From contig CAZSRC010000035.1 in the NCBI GenBank assembly GCA_964609365.1, forward strand, positions 1 to 5,418: 5,418 bases of DNA, in the 5' to 3' direction. Origin of the DNA: GCA-002840305 sp964609365 (GTDB lineage Bacteria; Patescibacteriota; Patescibacteriia; Patescibacteriales; UBA12465). Positions 1-4,892 of the stretch are shown here, piece by piece. Both the position numbers and the translations under genes were made by a program. A model generated the notes under the pieces. That model was given only the letters and a program-made list of their open reading frames with translations, was not told where the DNA came from and did not search any database. The number at the start of each line of letters is the position of its first letter. The stretch's first letter is position 1.

Positions 1-47
1 GTTTGGGACTTAAAACCCCAGCTGAGTGTTTCCAAGCTATTGATTAG
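1..47 (+). CDS. IS30-family transposase, C-terminal end only (partial, cut by window edge)
   Basis: The third plus-strand frame reads LGLKTPAECFQAID and then TAG at 45-47. The leading bases GT would complete an arginine or similar codon from outside the window. The L-G-x-K-T-P-A-E-x-F signature is the usual end of the DDE integrase-type catalytic domain of IS30-family transposases, which typically finish as '..RPRKRLGxKTPAEVF..' a few residues before the stop. In the family the enzyme cuts and joins the ends of its own insertion sequence. Only about 14 residues are visible, so neither the catalytic residues nor the intactness of the gene can be judged. No terminal inverted repeat could be recognised downstream, so the right end of the element is not placed. 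A different frame over the same bases (1-66) is also open but resembles nothing I know. Confidence 0.72.
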   Translation, partial: LGLKTPAECFQAID

Positions 48-94
48 AAGACGTAGTTTTAAATAATTAACTAAAAATATACTAGTTTTAATAA

Positions 95-253
95 AAATAC
101 TATAAAATAAGGTTTTATTTGCTTAAAAATATTAAAAAAAATTTATTGACAGACCCCCTCCGTCGCGCATATCCTTTGGCCATGCGACTCATGGGCATGA
201 CAAAAGATGCACAGATTTATCAATACTATAGTAGAAAAAATAAATTAAAATAA
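95..253 (+). pseudogene. possible 3' remnant of a disrupted gene, function unknown
   Basis: A plus-strand frame is open from just after TAA at 92-94 to TAA at 251-253, about 52 codons. The first ATG in it is not until 182, which would leave only 23 codons. Its first third is AT-rich and lysine/tyrosine-rich, like background. From about 146 it reads LTDPLRRAYPLAMRLMGMTK and then DAQIYQYYSRKNKLK, a balanced, protein-like sequence. This part uses GC-rich codons (GAC, CCC, CTC, CGT, CGC, GCC) unlike the neighbouring genes. The frame ends 15 bases before the end of the convergent glycosyltransferase. One reading is the surviving tail of a gene whose 5' part was removed or displaced when an IS30 element entered, since the transposase end lies just upstream. 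I do not recognise the family. The alternative is non-coding structured DNA, because a hairpin lies inside it. Confidence 0.28.
162..188. repeat. imperfect inverted repeat / hairpin in a GC-rich island
   Basis: GTCG at 162-165 followed by CAT at 168-170 pairs with ATGCGAC at 182-188, giving a 7-bp stem with a 2-base bulge. Inside it CC at 173-174 can pair with GG at 178-179 around TTT. A competing perfect repeat, CCATG (180-184) and CATGG (190-194), separated by 5 bases, overlaps the right arm. The island (about 148-215) is much richer in G+C than the AT-rich DNA around it. No T-run follows immediately on either strand, so it is not a standard intrinsic terminator. Its role is unknown; it could belong to the insertion sequence end, a small RNA, or chance structure within an old coding region. 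Confidence 0.35.
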
Positions 254-270
254 GTTTTGATTTGAAAACT
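253..270 (-). terminator. weak AT-rich hairpin at the end of the glycosyltransferase gene
   Basis: AGTTTT (253-258) and AAAACT (265-270) form a 6-bp stem with a 6-base loop that overlaps the glycosyltransferase stop codon. On the minus strand it is followed by a U-rich stretch reading TTATTTTAATTTATTTTTTC. The layout fits an intrinsic terminator, but there is only one G-C pair, so it would be weak, and AT-rich DNA produces such stems by chance. Confidence 0.22.
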
Positions 271-1303
271 ACAGCATTATACTCTCTATTTTTTCTAAAT
301 TATCTTTTTTAATTACTTCTTCATCAACTTTTAATTTAATATTTGGTAGTATTCTTAAAAAATCAGAGAAAACTTTTCTCTCAAAAATAAACATATAAAC
401 AAATATTTTTATTAATCTGAAAAAACTTAAAATTTTTACAGAAGAAGAAAAAGGTATCTCCTTTATTTTATATAAAACAATTAATTGATTTAAAAGTGAT
501 CTACTTCTAGAAATATCTCTTTTTTTAGAAAATAATAAATTAAATAAATTGACCCTGGACAAACTTCGATCATGATACATAATAGCATTTTCAATAAAAT
601 AAATTTTTAATCCCAGGAGCCTAATTCTATAAGATAAATCAACATCCTCCTTATACATAAACATCAACTCATCAAAAAATTCTAAATAAGAACCATTATC
701 CATGGCTACACTCTTAATGTTTTTTAAGTTAAATAAGGCCCCAGCTCCAGTAAAGCCAAATATTTTATCTTTATTAAACTTAAAAGATAAGGAATCTTGA
801 CCCTGACCTAAATCAAAAAAATAATGTGATTTAGTTAAGCAAACACCATAGCTATCAATAATATTAGTTTTTTTATTATTTACAAAATCCCAGTATAATA
901 TTTTTGGGCAAAGAACTGCTGCATCACTGAATTCAATTTGAGCCTTAAGCAGTTCAATAAAAAAATTCTCAGAAAAAATAACATCGGGATTAACAACCAA
1001 GAATAAATCTGTTGAATTATTATAGGCATAATTCATCATTTTATTATAAGCTTTAGCAAATCCAATATTTGAATTATTAGAAAAAATATTAAATGAAAAA
1101 TTATTTTTTTTAAAAAATTCTTGGCAATGCTCCTTATTTTTATTAAGACCATCAGTGCTATTATCAAAAACTAAAAAATCAAAAAAAACATTTATATGTC
1201 CTTTCTGACAAAATAAAAGAGATTCTTTTAAGCTCTCCAGGAAATAAGGGAGATATTTAAAAGTTGAATCATTATAAGTTATAAAAGCAATAGAAAGTTT
1301 CAT
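269..1303 (-). CDS. family 2 glycosyltransferase (WbbL/rhamnosyltransferase-like)
   Basis: A 344-residue protein of the GT-A fold, expected to move a sugar from a nucleotide-sugar donor to a lipid-linked or surface glycan at the inner face of the membrane. The N-terminus MKLSIAFITYND is the first nucleotide-binding strand. DFLVFDNSTDG (42-52) is the D-N-S donor-base site, and NIGFAKAYNK (79-88) is the family's NxGFaxxxN motif. VVNPDV (103-108) carries NPD in place of DXD, as in WbbL-type enzymes. GFTGAGALFNL (183-193) and the YKEDVDLSYRIRLLG stretch (217-231) hold the acceptor-side ED pair, presumably catalytic, and MYHDRSLSR (242-250) holds the family histidine. Residues about 283-320 are hydrophobic and basic, suggesting membrane association. 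Its length is usual. The start is supported by the family-typical N-terminus, yet it has no Shine-Dalgarno and sits 7 nt below a strong hairpin. The sugar and acceptor cannot be told; adjacency to the ribosomal operon says nothing of function. Confidence 0.9.
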   Translation of the reverse strand: MKLSIAFITYNDSTFKYLPYFLESLKESLLFCQKGHINVFFDFLVFDNSTDGLNKNKEHCQEFFKKNNFSFNIFSNNSNIGFAKAYNKMMNYAYNNSTDLFLVVNPDVIFSENFFIELLKAQIEFSDAAVLCPKILYWDFVNNKKTNIIDSYGVCLTKSHYFFDLGQGQDSLSFKFNKDKIFGFTGAGALFNLKNIKSVAMDNGSYLEFFDELMFMYKEDVDLSYRIRLLGLKIYFIENAIMYHDRSLSRVNLFNLLFSKKRDISRSRSLLNQLIVLYKIKEIPFSSSVKILSFFRLIKIFVYMFIFERKVFSDFLRILPNIKLKVDEEVIKKDNLEKIESIML

Positions 1304-1310
1304 TTTAGTT

Positions 1311-1343
1311 AAATAATAAAGCGCTGAAAGCGCTTTATTATTT
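1311..1343 (-). terminator. strong intrinsic terminator of the ribosomal operon, probably bidirectional
   Basis: Bases 1311-1325 and 1329-1343 form a perfect 15-bp stem around a GAA/TTC loop. The core is AGCGCT, and AT-only pairs form the base. Reading the minus strand, the GC core runs into UUUAUUAUUU, a usable U-tract for transcripts arriving from rpsI, whose stop codon lies 15 bases upstream. The plus-strand side has TTTATTATTTTTATATT, so it could also stop transcription coming the other way. It marks the end of the rpmJ-to-rpsI unit. Confidence 0.85.
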
Positions 1344-1358
1344 TTATATTATAGTTGA

Positions 1359-1907
1359 TTAACGTTTTGACCATTGTGGAGCTTTACGAGCTTTTTTCAA
1401 ACCAGGTTTTTTCCTCTCTTTCTTTCTTGGATCCCTAGTCAAATAAGCACCAGTTTTTAAAATAGTTTTTAATTCTGGATCAAATTTTACTAAAGCTCTA
1501 GCAATTCCATGTCTAATAGCCTCTAATTGACCAAGCATTCCGCCTCCCTTTACGATTACTGAGAAATCAAAATCCTTAACTTTTGACACAACCTTTAAAG
1601 GCTGTAAAGCTACATTAATATTATCTTCTTTTTTAAAATATTCTAATGCAGTAATATCATTAATAAAAAATTCTCCGCTACCCTTCTCATACATTCTAAC
1701 TTGAGCAACGGCTGTTTTTCTTCTTCCAATTGCACCAATGTATTTTCCTGATAACTCATTTTTAGAATTTTTAACTTCTTTTTTTTCAGAAACTTTTTTA
1801 ACACTAGAATCTTTCTTGATACTTTCTTTTTTTATTGGAGCTTTTTTTGCTACAACTTTTTTAGTAGCAGGCTCTGAAATTTTTTTAGTTTTTTTAATTT
1901 CACTCAT
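1359..1907 (-). CDS. rpsI: 30S ribosomal protein uS9, with lysine-rich N-terminal extension
   Basis: uS9 sits in the head of the small subunit, and its C-terminal tail reaches the P-site tRNA anticodon stem. The canonical protein begins at about residue 53 (GKYIGAIGRRKTAVAQVRM) and continues through the INDITALEYF segment, VIVKGGGMLGQLEAIRHGIARAL (118-139) and YLTRDPRKKERKKPGLKKAR, to the diagnostic terminal SKR. With 182 residues it is about 50 longer than the usual ~130. The extra part is an N-terminal run of Lys, Glu, Ser, Val and Ala with repeated KK pairs and no fold signature. The ATG is the natural start because the extension stays open and in frame; a shorter start at an internal Met is not available before the domain. 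The leader is AT-only with no Shine-Dalgarno. It is the last gene of the operon, 49 nt after rplM, in the standard rplM-rpsI pairing. Confidence 0.97.
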   Translation of the reverse strand: MSEIKKTKKISEPATKKVVAKKAPIKKESIKKDSSVKKVSEKKEVKNSKNELSGKYIGAIGRRKTAVAQVRMYEKGSGEFFINDITALEYFKKEDNINVALQPLKVVSKVKDFDFSVIVKGGGMLGQLEAIRHGIARALVKFDPELKTILKTGAYLTRDPRKKERKKPGLKKARKAPQWSKR

Positions 1908-1956
1908 TTTATTTAAAACTTAATTAAATAATTAATAAATTTAAATTATTTAACTA

Positions 1957-2313
1957 TTATCTAATAATTAATCTTTTCATTATATTATCTCTCATTTTAG
2001 TTGGGGCTAACATGTCTCTAACAGCTCTCTTTAAAATTTCGCCAGGATTAGATGTAAAAATATCTTTCATTTTTTTCTCTTTTAAGCCACCTTGGTACCC
2101 AGAATAACTAAAATATTTTTTTTGATCCAACTTCTTGCCGGTAAATTTTAATTTACCAATATTAACAACTTCAACAATATCACCTAAATCTAGATGTGGT
2201 TCAAATTCTGGTTTATTTTTTCCTCTTAGAATATTTGCTATTTGCGTGGCAATTCTTCCAACTGATTGACCTTCTGCATCAATTTTATGAGTGTTTCTTT
2301 CTATATTTTTCAT
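1957..2313 (-). CDS. rplM: 50S ribosomal protein uL13 (short form)
   Basis: uL13 is an early-assembling large-subunit protein that binds 23S rRNA. Family features in order are IDAEGQSVGRIATQIANILRG (11-31), KPEFEPHLDLGDIVEVVN (34-51), the FTGKKLDQKKYFSYSGYQGG segment (57-76), and NPGEILKRAVRDMLAPTKMR (89-108) ending at KRLIIR. The protein stops at 118 residues, whereas E. coli uL13 has 142; the missing part is the C-terminal tail after the 'LkvY' strand (the NEHNH.. segment). The tryptophan usual before the DA motif is replaced (THKIDA). The stop is a clean TAA and no continuation is visible in another frame, so this looks like genuine shortening rather than a frameshift. It follows rplQ by 21 nt with no leader RNA structure, so it is probably cotranscribed with the alpha operon. 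Confidence 0.96.
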   Translation of the reverse strand: MKNIERNTHKIDAEGQSVGRIATQIANILRGKNKPEFEPHLDLGDIVEVVNIGKLKFTGKKLDQKKYFSYSGYQGGLKEKKMKDIFTSNPGEILKRAVRDMLAPTKMRDNIMKRLIIR

Positions 2314-2334
2314 ATTTATATTTTTTAATACTAA

Positions 2335-2685
2335 TTAAACTAATTCAATTTGAACTATCTCCGCTCCATCTCCTTGTCTTGTACCTATTTTAATAATTCG
2401 ACAATAACCACCATTTCTATCTTTATATTTATCAGCTAATAAATCTAAGGCCTTAGAAACAGCCTTTGGTTGATATAAAACTTTTAATAAATTTCTTCTG
2501 GCAGCAAGATCACCTTTTTTTGCAGTTGTAATTATTTTTTCTAGAAAAGGCTTAACTGCTTTAGCTTTGGCTTGTGATGTTTTAACTTTTTCATAAATAA
2601 TAATACTTGAAGCTAAATTTCTAAGCATCGATTCACGAGCCTCCTTGTCCCTATCTAGTGTTTTAACTTTATTCTTATGTCTCAT
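2335..2685 (-). CDS. rplQ: 50S ribosomal protein bL17
   Basis: bL17 is a bacterial large-subunit protein near the polypeptide exit tunnel. The N-terminus MRHKNKVKTLDRDKEARESM matches the family's MRH-initial RNA-binding segment, followed by LRNLASSIIIYEKVKTSQAKAKAVKPFLEKIITTAKK, the conserved helix that leads into the 'T..AKe.rp.vEklIt.AK' block. The C-terminal half has the DRNGGYCRIIKIGTRQGDGA stretch (residues 89-108), equivalent to the usual 'R.GGYtRi.k...R.GDaA', ending EIVQIELV. At 116 residues it is close to the usual ~120. It lies 23 nt after rpoA, the standard neighbour. The start follows from the universal MRH; the AT-rich leader has no Shine-Dalgarno. Confidence 0.97.
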   Translation of the reverse strand: MRHKNKVKTLDRDKEARESMLRNLASSIIIYEKVKTSQAKAKAVKPFLEKIITTAKKGDLAARRNLLKVLYQPKAVSKALDLLADKYKDRNGGYCRIIKIGTRQGDGAEIVQIELV

Positions 2686-2708
2686 ACTATTAATAAATTA
2701 AATAAATA

Positions 2709-3512
2709 TTATTTTTTACTTTTTGATTTTTTAGGTTTTTCTAAAACTTCTACTTCATCATTTAACTCGGATACTTCATCATCTTTTTTTATTTCAACAT
2801 CTTCAGTGTTAATTCCTTTATTAATATCTAATAAGGCATTAAACTGATTTATCATAATTTCGACTGATTGATTAAATGAATCTTCTAATGAAATAGTTCC
2901 ATCTGTTTTTATTTCTAATATTAATTTATCCCAGTTAGTCATTTTACCAACACGAACATTCTCAACTTTATAACTAACGCCAATAACTGGTGAAAAAATT
3001 GAATCAATCTCCATATAATCAACCTCTTTTAATGTTTTTTTACTTTTATCGGTTAAAAAATAACCCCTTCCCCTTGAAACATAAATATCCATACTCAAGT
3101 TTCCTGCCGGATCAGTTATATTAGCTAAAACTAAATCAGAGCTAACTATCTCAACTTGACTATCTTTTTTTATATCAGCGGCTGTAACTTCTTTTTTTCC
3201 TTTTACATTTAATTCTAATTTAATAATTTCATCTGTATCAGCTAAAACCTTTACTCTTAATTTTTTAATATTTAAAATAATATCCATGACATCTTCTTTT
3301 ATTCCTGACATAGCCATAAATTCATGTTTTGCGCCTTTTATTTTCACTCCAACAACAGCAGAGCCTGGAAGAGATGACAAAAGTACTCTACGTAAAGAAT
3401 TGCCGATTGTATTTCCATAGCCAGGATACAAAGGCTCAACAATAACTATTCCCTCTTTAGAGTTGTCGCTTTGTTTAAATTCAATTTTTTTTGGCAAGGC
3501 AATTTTTTCCAT
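2709..3512 (-). CDS. rpoA: RNA polymerase alpha subunit, N-terminal domain only (no alpha-CTD)
   Basis: Alpha dimerises and forms the platform on which beta and beta-prime assemble. The N-terminal domain is complete. It has LPKKIEFKQSDN (6-17), the PLYPGYGNTIGNSLRRVLLS dimer and assembly motif (27-46), SSLPGSAVVGVKIKGAKHEF (46-65), SGIKEDVMDIILNIK (69-83), GRGYFLTDKSKK (148-159) and SPVIGVSYKVENVRVGKMTN (174-193) followed by WDKLILEIKTDGTISLEDSF (194-213). After the INQFNALLDI helix (221-230) comes only a charged tail of about 37 residues, acidic first and ending KPKKSKSKK. E. coli alpha has 329 residues; this one has 267 and lacks the helix-hairpin-helix C-terminal domain that binds UP elements and activators. 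The gap to rplQ is 23 nt, so there is no room for a detached domain there. Its position between rpsD and rplQ is canonical. The start is the only reasonable ATG and lacks a Shine-Dalgarno. Confidence 0.96.
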   Translation of the reverse strand: MEKIALPKKIEFKQSDNSKEGIVIVEPLYPGYGNTIGNSLRRVLLSSLPGSAVVGVKIKGAKHEFMAMSGIKEDVMDIILNIKKLRVKVLADTDEIIKLELNVKGKKEVTAADIKKDSQVEIVSSDLVLANITDPAGNLSMDIYVSRGRGYFLTDKSKKTLKEVDYMEIDSIFSPVIGVSYKVENVRVGKMTNWDKLILEIKTDGTISLEDSFNQSVEIMINQFNALLDINKGINTEDVEIKKDDEVSELNDEVEVLEKPKKSKSKK

Positions 3513-3562
3513 ATTTTTTTTTAATTAATAATTTTTTAAAAAAATATTAAATTCTAATATAT

Positions 3563-4198
3563 TTATTTAGAGTAAAACTCGATTATCATATGGGCTTTAA
3601 TAGACAAAGGTAAATCCTGTTGTCTAGGCTCATGTAAAACTTTTGCTGATAAATCTTTGTAATCAACAGCTATCCAACTTTTTTGATCAGGAGCTAAATT
3701 TTTTAATTTTTCTGGTAAATCCTTGAAAAAATTACTTTTTTTAGAAGATTTTTTAACTTTTATAACTTGACCAATTTTAAGCTGGAAAGAAGGAATATCT
3801 ACCTTTTTATCATTAACATAGAAATGGCCATGATTTACCATTTGTCTAGCTTGTGTTCTAGATGAGGCAAACCCAGCTCTATATACAGCATTATCAAGTC
3901 TCATTTCTAAAAATCCTAAAAAATTATTTCCAACATCACCACCCTTTTTCTGAACTTTATCAAAAGAAATTCTGAATTGTTTTTCAGTCAAACCATATGT
4001 TTTTCTAGCTTTTTGTTTTTCAGTTAACTGTAATCCGTAGTCACTAGCTCTTTTTCTACCCTTAGGACCATGAAATCCAGGAGGATAGTTTCTTTTTACC
4101 ATAGCACATTTAGGAGTTGAACATCTTTCACCTTTTAAAAATAATTTTTCTCCTATGCGACGACATTGTTTACATTTTGAATCTAAATTTTTTCCCAT
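3563..4198 (-). CDS. rpsD: 30S ribosomal protein uS4, zinc-binding form
   Basis: uS4 is a primary 16S-binding protein that nucleates 30S body assembly, and it helps form the mRNA entry site with S3 and S5. The N-terminal segment carries C9-x2-C12-x13-C26-x4-C31, a full four-cysteine zinc site with the same spacing as the zinc-binding S4 of Thermus. This is followed by NYPPGFHGPKGRKRASDYGLQLxEKQKAR (37-65), a standard S4 sequence. The S4 RNA-binding domain spans about 98-160 (MRLDNAVYRAGFASSRTQAR, then QMVNHGHFYVNDKKVDIPS). The end, LSIKAHMIIEFYSK, is also typical. Its 211 residues are the usual length. In E. coli S4 represses its own operon through a pseudoknot upstream of rpsM; the 38-nt AT-rich gap there shows no comparable structure. 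It lies 19 nt after rpsK and 50 nt before rpoA. Confidence 0.97.
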   Translation of the reverse strand: MGKNLDSKCKQCRRIGEKLFLKGERCSTPKCAMVKRNYPPGFHGPKGRKRASDYGLQLTEKQKARKTYGLTEKQFRISFDKVQKKGGDVGNNFLGFLEMRLDNAVYRAGFASSRTQARQMVNHGHFYVNDKKVDIPSFQLKIGQVIKVKKSSKKSNFFKDLPEKLKNLAPDQKSWIAVDYKDLSAKVLHEPRQQDLPLSIKAHMIIEFYSK

Positions 4199-4217
4199 AT
4201 TTATTTAAGTTAATAGA

Positions 4218-4850
4218 TTAAACTCTACGTGGTTTTTTAGGTCTGCAACCATTATGAGGAACCGCTGTAGTATCTTTAATAGTTAATATTTCTAAGCCAT
4301 TAGCATTTAAAGCTCTAATAGCAGCTTCTCTTCCTGTTCCAACACCAGAAACAAATACATTTACCTCTTCTAGGCCAAATTCCTCCTTAGCTTTTAATGC
4401 TGCGATTTTTGTAATAATTTGAGCGGCATAAGGAGTGGCTTTTTTTGCACCCTTAAATCCAGCCATACCAGCACTTGCCCATGATATAATATTTCCATTT
4501 TTATCAGCTAAAGAAATAATTGTATTGTTATAAGTAGCACTAATATAAGCATTACCTGATTTAAATCTGACATTCTCCTTCTTTTTTCTTTTTTTAATTA
4601 ACTTTTTTTTACTTCTAGCTTGTTTATTTTTTTCTAACTTTTGTTTTATTTCTTCTGGTAAATCCTCTATTTCATTTTTATTTTCCTCTTTAACATCCTC
4701 TTCGTCGTCAGCAAATAAATCATCGGCAGAATCAAAACCACCAATAGAAAAATCATCACTAGCTAACTTTTTATCACTAGAATTATTTAAATCTTCTTTT
4801 ATTTTTACTTCCTCTTCTTTAATTGAGGTATCTTTTTTTTCTTCGGTCAT
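4218..4850 (-). CDS. rpsK: 30S ribosomal protein uS11 with a long acidic/basic N-terminal extension
   Basis: uS11 belongs to the 30S platform, near the mRNA exit and the 3' end of 16S rRNA. The canonical domain begins around residue 93 (NVRFKSGNAYISATYNNTII) and continues with SWASAGMAGFKGAKKATPYA (123-142), VSGVGTGREAAIRALNANGL (167-186) and TAVPHNGCRPKKPRRV (195-210). The HNG at 199-201 includes the asparagine position known as isoaspartate in E. coli S11. The usual GPGPG turn is GVGTG here. The protein has 210 residues against the usual ~130. Residues 1 to about 75 are highly acidic, with the centre SDDFSIGGFDSADDLFADDE (31-50), and residues 76-92 are very basic (KKKLIKKRKKK). The whole extension is one open frame with no internal Met near the domain boundary to serve as a shorter start. 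It has no Shine-Dalgarno. The extension matches no domain I know. Confidence 0.96.
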   Translation of the reverse strand: MTEEKKDTSIKEEEVKIKEDLNNSSDKKLASDDFSIGGFDSADDLFADDEEDVKEENKNEIEDLPEEIKQKLEKNKQARSKKKLIKKRKKKENVRFKSGNAYISATYNNTIISLADKNGNIISWASAGMAGFKGAKKATPYAAQIITKIAALKAKEEFGLEEVNVFVSGVGTGREAAIRALNANGLEILTIKDTTAVPHNGCRPKKPRRV

Positions 4851-4892
4851 ATTTTATTTATTATATATTTGAATTAAAATTAATTATACAAA

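Noticed and set aside
1..66. Alternative plus-strand frame reading VWDLKPQLSVSK.. to TAA at 64-66
   Set aside because: The overlapping third frame gives the clear IS30 ending LGLKTPAECF; this frame matches nothing I recognise.
146..174. Possible sigma-70 promoter starting at the perfect TTGACA (146-151)
   Set aside because: At 16-18 nt spacing the only -10 candidates are CATATC, ATATCC and TATCCT, all poor, and no intact gene follows on the plus strand.
1102..1118. Homopolymer run (8 T followed by 6 A on the plus strand) inside the glycosyltransferase as a phase-variation slippage site
   Set aside because: Runs of 7-8 A/T are common throughout this window, including in essential ribosomal genes such as rpsK, so this one is not distinctive.
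1738..1923. Open plus-strand frame of 61 codons antisense to the 5' part of rpsI, rich in Phe and Leu
   Set aside because: It is the complement of the lysine-rich uS9 extension (AAA/AAG becomes TTT/CTT). It has no ribosome site and no recognisable family.
1924..1953. 10-bp inverted repeat TTAAATAATT / AATTATTTAA between rplM and rpsI
   Set aside because: It is made only of A-T pairs with a 10-base loop in nearly pure A/T DNA; chance is likely, and the genes on both sides appear cotranscribed.
2196..2393. Open plus-strand frame of 65 codons across the rplM-rplQ junction, hydrophobic
   Set aside because: It lies antisense to two certain ribosomal protein genes; its Leu/Tyr/Phe bias is a by-product of AT-rich coding DNA on the other strand.
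3513..3562. Near-palindromic A/T tract in the rpsD-rpoA gap
   Set aside because: It consists of A and T runs almost without G or C; pairing is weak and expected by composition.
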